A DNA stretch of 36,776 nucleotides, from positions 1 to 36,776 of the forward strand of contig VXPH01000152.1 in assembly GCA_009839615.1 (NCBI GenBank). Reading direction: 5' to 3'. The notes under the pieces were generated by a model that made no database searches, was not told the origin of the DNA, and was given only the letters and a program-made list of their open reading frames with translations. The translations under genes were made by a program, and so were the position numbers. Within the stretch, counting starts at the first letter, position 1. Each line of letters opens with the position of its first letter. This DNA is from Nitrospinota bacterium. Its GTDB lineage: Bacteria; UBA8248. This document shows, one piece after another, positions 15,910-23,869 of the stretch.

Positions 15910-17130
15910 ATGGGTCCCATTACCGCGGCGAGTGAGTCATACGAAACGCTGATGGATCTGAAATACGACAAGGAAATCATCGACAAAATAAAAGCCCTGG
16001 CACCACAGATGGAAGAGCTGGCGGCCGAGATCGACCGCGAGGGCCGCTTCCCCACCGAGAACTACAAACTGCTCGTCGACGCGGGCCTGAACGCCCTGTG
16101 CATCCCCGAGGAATGGGGCGGTTCGGGCGCGAATTCCCTCACCTACAACATGGCGCTCGCCGAACTGGGCAAAGCGTGCGCCTCCACCGCGCTGACCTGG
16201 AACATGCACCAGACCTGCGTGAGCCTGTTCTTCGCGCTGGCGAACGAGGAGCAGAAAAAACGGGTGCTCCCCGACATCGTGGAGAACGGAAAACTGTTTT
16301 CCTCCGTCACGGCGGAGCGCGGCATGAGCTTCCGCCACCTCGTGACGCTCAAGACCATCTTCTCCCCCGTCGAGGGCGGCTACCGACTGAGCGGCAGGAA
16401 GATTTCCGCCTCGATAGGCGAGCATGCCGATTACTACTTCACCACCGGGTTTCTGGAGGGCAAGAAAACCGCCGCCGAAGCCATCATGACCGCCGTGCTC
16501 CACAAAGACTACGCGGGCTCATCCGTGGAGGTGGTATGGGACACCATGTCGATGCGGGGAACGGCGAGTGACGACATCATCTTCGAGGACACCTTCGTCC
16601 CGAACGAGGACATCCTGGGGGGTGAGAACTTCATCGGCGCGCTGGGGAAAATCGACATCACCATGTTCCACTTAGGCTTTTCCGCCGCTTATCTCGGCAT
16701 CGCGGAAGGCGCCTACAATCATCTGGCGGAGTATGTGCGGACGACGCAGTACCCGCCCAACCCGGAACCCTTGAGCCACAACGAGTTGTACCAGAGCAAC
16801 ATCGGCGAATTGAGTTCGGAGCTCCGGGCCGCGCGGATGCTGCTTTACGAGGCGTCGCACGTGAAGGAACAGGGAGACGGCATGGCGAATCAGGACACGG
16901 TGAAGACCGTCATGCAGTCGAAGTACGTCTCGTGTGAGGTCTGCGCCAAGGTGGTGCAGCACGCGATGCGGCTGGTAGGAGGTCGCTCCATCGCGCGGCG
17001 CTATCCCTTCGAGCGGTTCTACCGGGAGGGCATCACCGGCGTAGTGATGCCGCCTGCGAACTCGCGCTGCATCGAGGTGGCCGGCTGCATCGAACTGGGT
17101 CTCACGGGCATGGTGCTGCAATACGGCTAG
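15910..17130 (+). CDS. Acyl-CoA-dehydrogenase-fold flavoprotein lacking the usual catalytic glutamate
   Basis: This 406-residue protein has the three-part acyl-CoA dehydrogenase layout: N-terminal helices (about 20-140, including IPEEWGGSGANSLTY), a middle beta domain (about 145-250) and a C-terminal helical bundle. Near the C-terminus, where medium- and short-chain enzymes have YEGTSQ with the catalytic Glu, it has MPPANS (378-383), so that Glu is absent. This suggests a non-classical reaction. It may be closer to the DszC/SfnB-type flavin-dependent oxygenases, which share the fold and also lack the base. The start at 15910 has a strong AGGAGG 7 nt before it. It stands alone on the plus strand behind an unusual leader. 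The substrate is unknown. Confidence 0.8.
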   Translation: MGPITAASESYETLMDLKYDKEIIDKIKALAPQMEELAAEIDREGRFPTENYKLLVDAGLNALCIPEEWGGSGANSLTYNMALAELGKACASTALTWNMHQTCVSLFFALANEEQKKRVLPDIVENGKLFSSVTAERGMSFRHLVTLKTIFSPVEGGYRLSGRKISASIGEHADYYFTTGFLEGKKTAAEAIMTAVLHKDYAGSSVEVVWDTMSMRGTASDDIIFEDTFVPNEDILGGENFIGALGKIDITMFHLGFSAAYLGIAEGAYNHLAEYVRTTQYPPNPEPLSHNELYQSNIGELSSELRAARMLLYEASHVKEQGDGMANQDTVKTVMQSKYVSCEVCAKVVQHAMRLVGGRSIARRYPFERFYREGITGVVMPPANSRCIEVAGCIELGLTGMVLQYG

Positions 17131-17177
17131 GCGGCATCATCACCGAGAGCGGTCCCGAAAGTCAGGAATAACTTGCC

Positions 17178-17519
17178 TTACTCCAGCAACGAAATGGGAC
17201 GGCGGCCCGCGAACCCCCCTTCATAGCTGTGGAAATGTTCGATGTCGTCCTCGCCGAGCTTCCAGCAGTAATAATAGCCGTCTCCCGAATCAAAATCCGC
17301 CAGCCACAAGCCCTTGACCTCCACGCCCAAGTCTCTGACGGCCTTCACCCATTCTTGAACCGCGTCATTCATGAGTCCCTCGATGCGCTTGATATCGCCC
17401 GACCCCTCAGGGCTTTCCAACTCTTCGCGCAACGCCTCGACGACGTCGTGGTAGTGCTGCGTCACTTCCCTGATCTGCGGCAGCAGAGCACGGGCTTCCT
17501 GCAGCGTAAAGATAGCCAT
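17178..17519 (-). CDS. DUF2203-family protein
   Basis: This 113-residue protein opens with IFTLQEARALLPQIREVTQ. It has a heptad-like helical region (about 15-60), then a conserved C-terminal part with VKGLWLADFDSGDGYYYCWKLGEDDIEHFHSYEGGFAGR, the DUF2203 signature. Function is unknown. The ATG at 17519 has AAGGAA about 7 nt upstream; a TTG one codon earlier (17522) is also possible. It lies 119 bp after the acyl-CoA-dehydrogenase-fold gene on the same strand and converges on the plus-strand gene at 15910-17130. It is probably cytoplasmic. Confidence 0.85.
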   Translation of the reverse strand: MAIFTLQEARALLPQIREVTQHYHDVVEALREELESPEGSGDIKRIEGLMNDAVQEWVKAVRDLGVEVKGLWLADFDSGDGYYYCWKLGEDDIEHFHSYEGGFAGRRPISLLE

Positions 17520-17638
17520 CAACGTTCCTTTGCAATATGGCCGGGGTTATCTGCTCTCTCCGGCGAGGTTGCGGTTTCTAAAAGCCAGGCGGGCACGGAC
17601 CGCTTTCATGAGACGCCCGCCTTTTGATCGGGGTTTTC

Positions 17639-18799
17639 TCACTCTCCCCGGCGCTGCGAGAATTTTCTCCCGAAAATGCCAGAGGCGATGACGTTTCGCT
17701 GCGCCTGGGTGGTGCCGCCGCCGATGGTGAACATCCGCACGTCGCGCGCCATGCGCTCGATCGGCAGATCGCGCGAATAGCCCGCCGCTCCGAAAATCTG
17801 GAGCGCGTCATTCGCCACCTTGATCGAGGCTTCCGCCGAAAACGTCTTGGCGATGGCGGCGAGGTGCATGTCGGGAAAACTCGTCTTCGGGTCTTCCTGC
17901 ACCGCCGCCCGGTGGAGCAGCAGCCGCGCGGCGTCGAGCTGGATGCGTCCGTCCGCCAGAATCCACTGAAGCCCCTGGAACTCCGATATCGGGCGGCCGA
18001 ACTGGCGGCGTTTTTTCGCGTATTCCACCGCCTGGGCGAAGGCTCCTTCGGCGAGGCCCAGGGCCACCGTACCGGCACCCACGCGCTGCGCGTTGTAGGC
18101 GGCCATCAGGCGGCCGAAACCCACCGTCACCAGGTTTTCCCGGGGCACACGGCAGTTCTCGAAAATCTCCTCACTCTCGGGAATTCCCCGCAAGCCCATC
18201 ATGAAGGCGCGCTCCCCGACCCGGAAGCCCTCCGCTCCCAACTCCACGATCAGGGCGCCGATTCCCTGCTCGTCCCCTCCGTGCACCACGCGGGCGAACA
18301 CGAGGTTGATGTGCGATACCCCTGCGCCGGTGATCCATTTCTTCTTGCCGTTCAGGATATATTCATCGCCGTCGAGCACGGCCCGCGTCGTCATGTCGGT
18401 GGCGGCGCTCCCCGCCTCGGGCTCTGTGATGACGATGGCGGGCTTATCGCCGTTCAACACCATGGGCAGATACTTTTTCTTCTGCTCCTCGGTGCCATAT
18501 TTGATGATCGCCCCCACCACGCCCATGTTGCTGTCCACCACGATGCGTCCCGTGATGCCGCAGACCTTGGCCATCTCCTCGACCACAAGGACCGCCTCGA
18601 TGAGCGGGCGCTCGGGGCCGCCGTATTCCTCGGGGATGTTCATGCCCATGAAGCCGGCCTCGGCCAGAATCTGCGCGTTCTCCCAGGGGTATTCCTCGGT
18701 CTCGTCCCAATGCGCCGCCCTGGGCGCTATCTGGCTCTCGGCGATTTCGCGGGCTTTTTGCCGGATTTCCCGTTGAGCGTCGGTGAGGTCGAAGTCCAC
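17639..18799 (-). CDS. Acyl-CoA-dehydrogenase-fold protein, possible 3-sulfinopropionyl-CoA desulfinase-like
   Basis: The 386-residue protein has all structural marks of acyl-CoA dehydrogenases: ITEPEAGSAATDM (FAD/substrate loop), WITGAG, RRQFGRPISEFQGLQW and the C-terminal ERMARDVRMF. The position of the catalytic Glu in MCAD-type enzymes (YEGTSQ) reads IGGGTTQ (359-365), with Gly361. The alternative isovaleryl-CoA-type Glu position reads NAQRVGAG with Gln238. An Arg at 85 (ITGRIVVD) stands in the substrate region. From memory, an Arg near 84 and a Gln replacing the base characterise 3-sulfinopropionyl-CoA desulfinase of Advenella; this is a recalled match, not a search. The start is GTG at 18799, with AGGAGG about 8 nt upstream. 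If it is not a desulfinase, it is an ordinary uncharacterised dehydrogenase. Confidence 0.8.
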   Translation of the reverse strand: MDFDLTDAQREIRQKAREIAESQIAPRAAHWDETEEYPWENAQILAEAGFMGMNIPEEYGGPERPLIEAVLVVEEMAKVCGITGRIVVDSNMGVVGAIIKYGTEEQKKKYLPMVLNGDKPAIVITEPEAGSAATDMTTRAVLDGDEYILNGKKKWITGAGVSHINLVFARVVHGGDEQGIGALIVELGAEGFRVGERAFMMGLRGIPESEEIFENCRVPRENLVTVGFGRLMAAYNAQRVGAGTVALGLAEGAFAQAVEYAKKRRQFGRPISEFQGLQWILADGRIQLDAARLLLHRAAVQEDPKTSFPDMHLAAIAKTFSAEASIKVANDALQIFGAAGYSRDLPIERMARDVRMFTIGGGTTQAQRNVIASGIFGRKFSQRRGE

Positions 18800-19016
18800 C
18801 GAGGCCTCCTTTCAGGTGCAAGTAGCGAAGGATCAAGAAAATTCGTTATGCAACGACTCGCCCGGGCGCGCAAGGGGAAGTGAGAACGAATGGGGCAACC
18901 CCGTAGGATTGTAGTAAGGACAACCCTTTTGGGTTGTCCTGCCCCCTATGGTTGTCCCTCATGAGGATAGGCACAGGGGCCTGTCCCTACGGAATATAAT
19001 GGCCAACCCTCGCGTC
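18800..19016. repeat. 217-bp gap with a 10-bp perfect hairpin and repeat-like sequence
   Basis: AGGACAACCC (18917-18926) and GGGTTGTCCT (18931-18940) form a perfect 10-bp stem around TTTT. Related ggttgtcc and cctgtccctacgg sequences follow, including caccatagg-like phrasing also typical of dispersed intergenic hairpins. There is no T-run in either direction, so it is not a standard terminator. It separates the crotonase gene from the next minus-strand gene and could stabilise or trim the transcript. Confidence 0.5.
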
Positions 19017-19772
19017 CTACCTCCCCTTGAAGCGCGGCGGTCTTTTCTCCTTGAAAGCGCGCACGCCTTCTTCCGCGTCTTTGGTCTCGAGGAGGCGCTT
19101 CAGGATCACGTCGCCGAAGCGCAGGGCGTCTTCCATCGTCATATCGCGCGCGCGGACGGTGATCTCCTTGATGGCGCGCACCGCCAAAGGCGCGTTCGCC
19201 AGCACTTGTCGCGCGATCTTCTCGGTCTCCTCCAGCACTTTTTCCTTGGGCACCACCTTGTTCACGAGGCCGAGCCTGAGCGCGGTCTCCGCGTCAATGG
19301 GCTCGCCCGTGAACAGATGATAGTGCGCGAGGTTGAAGGGCAGCAGCTTCGCCAGGAGAATCGGCCCGCTGACGGAAGATATGCCGCGAACGACCTGCGG
19401 CCAGCCGAGCTGCGTGTCTTCGGCCATCACACGCACGTCGCAGGAGAGCGCGATGCCTGCCCCGCCTGCCAGGCAGAACCCGTTGATCGCCGCGAAGCAG
19501 GGCTTAAAAAGCTCCATGATGACCTGGTAGAGGTCGGAGACGGGTTTGACCTCCCCCTCCTCGGGCGGCGGCTCGGTGAGGTCGTGGCCGCTTGAAAACG
19601 CCTTTCCGTTCCCCGTAATCAGACACCCCCACACGCCGGGGTCGCGCTCCATCTCGTCGAAGAGCGCGAAGATGCGCTCGCTCATCTCGTGGTTGATCGC
19701 GTTCATCTTCTCCGGCCTGTTCAGCGTGATGCAGGCCAGCTTGTCCCTCACCTCATATTCGACCAGCGCCAT
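19017..19772 (-). CDS. Crotonase-superfamily (enoyl-CoA hydratase/isomerase-like) protein with altered active site
   Basis: This 251-residue protein follows the crotonase fold, with the oxyanion-hole segments GKAFSSGHDL (56-65) and NGFCLAGGAGIALSCD (97-112). In enoyl-CoA hydratase the second segment ends GGGCE and a later one reads GQPE, the two glutamates that add water. Here these read GGAGI (Gly106) and GWPQ (Gln126), so both catalytic glutamates are missing. Classical hydratase activity is therefore doubtful. A different CoA-thioester reaction (isomerase, hydrolase, decarboxylase or dehalogenase) is possible. It sits in a minus-strand acyl-CoA gene run, 23 bp after the HAD gene. GAGGGGAC precedes the ATG at 19772. 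The annotation as enoyl-CoA hydratase would be by fold only. Confidence 0.85.
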   Translation of the reverse strand: MALVEYEVRDKLACITLNRPEKMNAINHEMSERIFALFDEMERDPGVWGCLITGNGKAFSSGHDLTEPPPEEGEVKPVSDLYQVIMELFKPCFAAINGFCLAGGAGIALSCDVRVMAEDTQLGWPQVVRGISSVSGPILLAKLLPFNLAHYHLFTGEPIDAETALRLGLVNKVVPKEKVLEETEKIARQVLANAPLAVRAIKEITVRARDMTMEDALRFGDVILKRLLETKDAEEGVRAFKEKRPPRFKGR

Positions 19773-19795
19773 GTCGTCCCCTCTGTTTCTTGCGT

Positions 19796-20584
19796 CTAGC
19801 CGCCCGGCAGATGCGGCATCAGATCATCGAGCGTCTTGACTTCCAGATCCGCCGTCACGTCCGGATCCCCGGCAATTACGCCCCAGCGGTTCACCCACAC
19901 GGTGGCCATGCCCACCTTCTGGCCGCCCGCGATGTCCGTCCTCAGGTTATCCCCCACCATGAGGGCATGGCGCGCTTCCACGCTCAGCTCTTCGAGCGCC
20001 TCTTCAAAAAGAAAAGGCTCGGGCTTCCCGAAAAACACCGGCTCACGCCCCGCCGCCGCCCGCACGGACGCCACGATGGCGCCGCCTCCGAGCGAGAACG
20101 AGCCATCCTCGCTCGGCAGGCGCACGTCGGGGTTCATGGCGACGAAACGCGCCCCCCGGCTCACCGCCCGCGCGGCGGCGCTCAAGGTCTCGTAGGTGAG
20201 GTCCTCATCCAGACCGACGAGGACGACGTCTGCCCTCTCTTCCTCGTCAGGCCTCAAAATCTCGAAACCACCCGATGCGACCGCACTTTTGAGCGAATCC
20301 GTCCCCAGCACGAATGCGCTGCCCGATCCGAAGTTCTTCCTCAGGAACGAGCCGACACGGTCCAGGGCGGCCACGATGAGGTTCTCTCCAGGGTCCAGGC
20401 CGATCCCCGCCATGTGGGCGCGAATCTCCGCCGCCGTGCTGCGGCTGATATTCGTGATGAAGCGATGAGGCAGATCTCTCGCCTTGACGGCCTGCATCAA
20501 CTCCCGTCCGCCGGGCATCACCTCGTCTCCGGCGAAGAAAACCCCTTCCAGGTCGAACACGAAAGCCTTCTTGTCATGAAACAT
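19796..20584 (-). CDS. HAD-IIA-type phosphatase (NagD-like)
   Basis: The 262-residue HAD-superfamily protein has motif I FDLEGVFF (Asp11), motif II ITNISRST (about 43-50), motif III Lys in FFGKPEP and motif IV VGDNLRTDI. The cap between motifs II and III is of the C2 (NagD/4-nitrophenylphosphatase) type. Normally motif I reads DxD; here the second acid is Glu13, a conservative but unusual change at the general acid/base. It probably hydrolyses a small phosphorylated metabolite, substrate unknown. It lies 9 bp after the CoA-transferase gene and 23 bp before the crotonase gene, clearly within the same transcript, though its link to acyl-CoA chemistry is unclear. Confidence 0.85.
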   Translation of the reverse strand: MFHDKKAFVFDLEGVFFAGDEVMPGGRELMQAVKARDLPHRFITNISRSTAAEIRAHMAGIGLDPGENLIVAALDRVGSFLRKNFGSGSAFVLGTDSLKSAVASGGFEILRPDEEERADVVLVGLDEDLTYETLSAAARAVSRGARFVAMNPDVRLPSEDGSFSLGGGAIVASVRAAAGREPVFFGKPEPFLFEEALEELSVEARHALMVGDNLRTDIAGGQKVGMATVWVNRWGVIAGDPDVTADLEVKTLDDLMPHLPGG

Positions 20585-20593
20585 GACGGCCTC

Positions 20594-21802
20594 TCAGATC
20601 GCCTTGCGCTCTCTTAGCCGCTCGATTTCCGCGTCGCTCAGGTCGAGCACTTCCTTGAGCACCTCTTCGGTGTGCTCACCCATCAGGGGCGGCGGCGAGG
20701 GGGCCGCGCCCCAGGTGCCCTCCATCTTGATGGGCGTGTTGAACGTGCGCATCTCGCCGAGTTCGGGGTGCGTCATCTCCACCACCATCTCGCGCGAGCG
20801 CGTCTGGGGATCGTTCAGCGCCTCGTCGATGGTCTGAATCGGCCCGCAGGGGACGCCGTGCGCATCGATACGCTCTATCCAGTGCGCGGCGGTGTTCGTC
20901 TTGTAGACTTCCGAGAGCTTTGCGTCCACGTACTCGCGGTTCTCGAGGCGGGTGGGGCGATCCTTCATCCTCGGGTCGTCCTTCCACTCGGGATGGCCCA
21001 GCGCGTCGCAGAGGCTCTCGAAGAAATGATCCAGAATGGCGTCGAGCACGAGCCACTTGCCGTCCCCGCACTGGTACGCGCCGATGGGAACGGCGGAGGC
21101 GTGCCCCGTGCCCATCGGCTCGGCCACGTCGCCCGCCGTCAGGTAGTACTGCGCGCGGTAGCTCGCGAGATATAGCTGGCTGTCCAGGAGCGAGACGTCC
21201 ACCTTCTGGCCCACGCCCGTCCGCTCGCGCTTGTAGAGCGCCGCCAGAATCCCGTGGGCGGCGAACATTCCGCCTCCCATGTCCCCCATCGGAACGCCCA
21301 GGCGCACGGGCGGCCTGCCCGGCTCGCCGGTGAAGCTCATGATGCCGCCGCGCCCCTGGATGATGAGGTCGAGCGCGGGCTTGTCCTTCTGGGGACCGGT
21401 GAGTCCGTAGCCGGTGACGGATGCGCTGATGATGCGCGGGTTCACCACTTTCAGCGTTTCGTAGTCCGCGCCGAGCCGCTCGAGGACGCCGGGGCGGTAG
21501 TTGTCATAGACGACGTCGGAGCGCTTCACCATCTCGCAAAAGACGCGGTAACCCTCCTCGTCTTTGAGGTTCAGGAAAATGCCCCGCTTGTTCCTGTTGA
21601 GCGCGATGAAGTAGGCGCTCGTCTCCCCGACGTAGTGCGGGGGCATCGTGCGGACGAGGTCGCCCCTGCCCGGCACTTCTATCTTGATGACGTCCGCGCC
21701 CAGATCGGCCAGCACCATGCTGCCGTAAGGGCCGGCGAGCAGGGCGGAAAGATCGAGTATGCGCACGCCATCCAGCGGCTTTTCCAAAACTGATTCCCCC
21801 AC
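20594..21802 (-). CDS. Class III (CaiB/BaiF) CoA-transferase
   Basis: This protein of about 402 residues matches the family III CoA-transferases: LDGVRILDLSALLAGPYGSMVLADLGADVIKIE at the start, IALNRNKRGIFLNLK, and the catalytic-Asp segment VPMGDMGGGMFAAHG. It moves CoA between carboxylic acids without a separate ligase. The substrate is unknown; succinyl-CoA-dependent activation of an organic acid fits the neighbours. Open frame extends to 21889 but would overlap the upstream gene. I take GTG at 21802, just after the mutase small-subunit stop and before the conserved core, although no strong ribosome-binding site is seen. It is the third gene of the mutase cluster. Confidence 0.87.
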   Translation of the reverse strand: MGESVLEKPLDGVRILDLSALLAGPYGSMVLADLGADVIKIEVPGRGDLVRTMPPHYVGETSAYFIALNRNKRGIFLNLKDEEGYRVFCEMVKRSDVVYDNYRPGVLERLGADYETLKVVNPRIISASVTGYGLTGPQKDKPALDLIIQGRGGIMSFTGEPGRPPVRLGVPMGDMGGGMFAAHGILAALYKRERTGVGQKVDVSLLDSQLYLASYRAQYYLTAGDVAEPMGTGHASAVPIGAYQCGDGKWLVLDAILDHFFESLCDALGHPEWKDDPRMKDRPTRLENREYVDAKLSEVYKTNTAAHWIERIDAHGVPCGPIQTIDEALNDPQTRSREMVVEMTHPELGEMRTFNTPIKMEGTWGAAPSPPPLMGEHTEEVLKEVLDLSDAEIERLRERKAI

Positions 21803-21818
21803 GAAAGATGCGCCGCCG

Positions 21819-22220
21819 TCAGGCCGCGTTGTTCCGGATGTAGGAGACGACTTCGGCCATCTCCGCATGGTGGTTGAACACTTCGGCAACGCCTAGGGAT
21901 TTCAGCTGCACCACGTCGCGCTCCAAGATGTTCCCGCCCAGGATGACGAGGCAATCATCGAGTCCTTCTTCGGCGATTCTCGCCATGAGCCTGCGCGCAA
22001 TCCCCATGTAGGAGCCCGAGAGTATACTCAGGCCGATCACGTCCACGTTCTCCTGTATCGCGACGGAGACGATCTGCTCGACCGTCTGCCGAAGGCCCGA
22101 GTAGATCACCTCCATGCCTGCGTCTCTCAGCGCGTGGATGATGACCTTGACGCCCCGGTCATGCCCGTCGAGGCCCGGCTTCGCCATCAGTACCCGTATG
22201 CGTTTGTCTTGCGCCACCAT
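21819..22220 (-). CDS. mcmA2: Cobalamin-binding small subunit of acyl-CoA mutase
   Basis: This 133-residue B12-binding domain has the DxHxxG motif (GLDGHDRG) that holds the lower cobalt ligand. GLSILSGSY and VILGGNI follow, typical of methylmalonyl-CoA mutase C-terminal domains. It overlaps the large-subunit stop by one base (TGATG), so the two are translated together. Open frame runs upstream to 22346, but the ATG at 22220 begins the conserved sequence. Stand-alone small subunits of this size are known for methylmalonyl-, isobutyryl- and 2-hydroxyisobutyryl-CoA mutases. The symbol follows the methylmalonyl-CoA mutase name but substrate is not certain. Confidence 0.92.
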   Translation of the reverse strand: MVAQDKRIRVLMAKPGLDGHDRGVKVIIHALRDAGMEVIYSGLRQTVEQIVSVAIQENVDVIGLSILSGSYMGIARRLMARIAEEGLDDCLVILGGNILERDVVQLKSLGVAEVFNHHAEMAEVVSYIRNNAA

Positions 22221-23869
22221 CAAACGACCGACGGCTCCACGTAGGCGCCGAAGGCGCTGCGCATTACCCCGGTCATCTCTCCCACCGTCAGGCCCGCGCG
22301 GGCGGCGTCCATGAGATAAGGTACGAGGTTCTCGCTCGACTCGCACGCTCTCGCCAGCTTTTCGAGCTGCGCAGCCGCTTCGCCCGCATCGCGGGCGGCC
22401 TTCACCCGTGCGAGGCGCTCTTTTTGCTTTTCGAGCACCGAATCGTCCGCCTCGTAGAGACCCTCGCCCGCGCTCATGCGGTCTTCCTCCTCGGAGGTGA
22501 ACTTATTCACCCCCACCCACACCTGCTCGCCTTGTGCGATTTTCCGCTGGTGCTCATAGGCCTGACGCGCCAAGAGTCTCTGGATTTCCCCGCTCTCGAT
22601 GAAGGAGACGATTCCGCCGCGCGATTCGTAATCGTCCACGATGGCCTGAATCTCCGCTTCCACCTGATCCGTCACGGCCTCCACTGCATAGCCCCCCGCC
22701 AGCGGGTCGACCGTGTCGGCCACGCCGCTCTCATGGGCGATGACCTGCTGGATCCTAAGCGCCGTGCGGATGGACTCGTCCGAGGGAATCTCGAAGGCCT
22801 CGTCGAAACACGCCATGTTGACCGAGCGCGTGCCGCCCAGCACGGCGACCAGGGTGAAGAGCGTCTGGCGCACGATGTTGTTGAGCGGTTCGCGCGCCGC
22901 CATGCGGCTGCCGCAGTTGCCGGTCGAGAACTTAAGCTGCATGGTTTTCGGGTTTTTCGCGCCGTATTTCTCCTTCATCGTGCGCGCCCAGATGCGCCGC
23001 GCGGCGCGCAGTTTGCCGATCGATTCGAGCAGGTTGAACGGCCCGACGCCCCCGCCGACGGACAGGTGGAACGACATCGTGGGCACGAAGTCATCCACGT
23101 GGAGGCCGCGCGCAGTGAGTTCGCGTATGTAGGCCAGGGCGTTCAGGATGGGAAAGGCGACGTCCTGCGCGAGGGTGGCGCCCGTTTCGGCGATGTGGGT
23201 AGCCGATACGCTGACGGCGTTCACGCGCGGGCAGTGCTTCGCGTTGTATTCGATGATGTCGGCCACCAGGCGCATGGAGGGTCTCGGGGGAAATATCCAC
23301 GTGCCCCGGCCTATGTATTCCTTGAGCATGTCGTTCTGGAAGGTGCCGCGCAGCTTCTCCAGTGCGACGCCCTGGCGCTCGGCGGCGATGAGCCAGAACG
23401 CCTGTATGATGGCGGCGGTCGAGTTGATGGTGTGCGATACGCTCACCCTGTCGAGCGGTATGCCCTCGAAAACGTCCGCCATGTCCTGGGCGGTGTCCAC
23501 GGCGACGCCCAGGCGGCCCACGTCGTCCTGTGCGGCTTCGTCGTCCGAGTCCAGCCCAAGCTGCGTGGGGAGATCGTAAGCCATCGAGAGACCCGTCTGG
23601 CCGTTTCCGAGCAGAAAATTGAACCGCGCGTTGGTGTCCGCCGAGGTGGAAAAGCCCGCGTACTGGCGCATCGTCCACAGCGAACCCCGGTACATCGTGG
23701 GGTAGATGCCCCGCGTGTAGGGGTATTCTCCCGGCGCGCCGAGCTTTTCCTGATACACGGCGTCGGGCGCATCGGGCTCGTACACCACGGGCACGGGCTT
23801 CCCCGAGTTGTAGGCCGCCTCGCGGACGGGACGCTCTTTTTTCGCGCCGTTATCCTTGGGCTTAGCCAT
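22220..23869 (-). CDS. mcmA1: Acyl-CoA mutase large (catalytic) subunit, methylmalonyl-CoA mutase-like
   Basis: The 549-residue TIM-barrel subunit of an adenosylcobalamin-dependent mutase keeps Tyr70 in WTMRQYAGF (Tyr89 of the Propionibacterium enzyme). It also keeps Arg200 in PPRPSMR (Arg207) and His225 (His244). These favour methylmalonyl-CoA over isobutyryl-CoA type. Two positions differ: the arginine usual in YRGRxWTxRQ is Ser63, and the tyrosine of SGYH is Thr224 (SATH). The substrate may therefore differ. The protein lacks the cobalamin domain, which is supplied by the next gene. AGGAG lies about 8 nt before the ATG. No MeaB-type chaperone, epimerase or propionyl-CoA carboxylase is in the window, so the full propionate pathway is not shown here. 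It heads a minus-strand run down to the HAD and crotonase genes. Confidence 0.9.
   Translation of the reverse strand: MAKPKDNGAKKERPVREAAYNSGKPVPVVYEPDAPDAVYQEKLGAPGEYPYTRGIYPTMYRGSLWTMRQYAGFSTSADTNARFNFLLGNGQTGLSMAYDLPTQLGLDSDDEAAQDDVGRLGVAVDTAQDMADVFEGIPLDRVSVSHTINSTAAIIQAFWLIAAERQGVALEKLRGTFQNDMLKEYIGRGTWIFPPRPSMRLVADIIEYNAKHCPRVNAVSVSATHIAETGATLAQDVAFPILNALAYIRELTARGLHVDDFVPTMSFHLSVGGGVGPFNLLESIGKLRAARRIWARTMKEKYGAKNPKTMQLKFSTGNCGSRMAAREPLNNIVRQTLFTLVAVLGGTRSVNMACFDEAFEIPSDESIRTALRIQQVIAHESGVADTVDPLAGGYAVEAVTDQVEAEIQAIVDDYESRGGIVSFIESGEIQRLLARQAYEHQRKIAQGEQVWVGVNKFTSEEEDRMSAGEGLYEADDSVLEKQKERLARVKAARDAGEAAAQLEKLARACESSENLVPYLMDAARAGLTVGEMTGVMRSAFGAYVEPSVV

Noticed and set aside
18917-18940. 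Hairpin considered as a terminator for the crotonase gene
   Set aside because: The stem is perfect but there is no T-run on either side; it was listed as a repeat instead.
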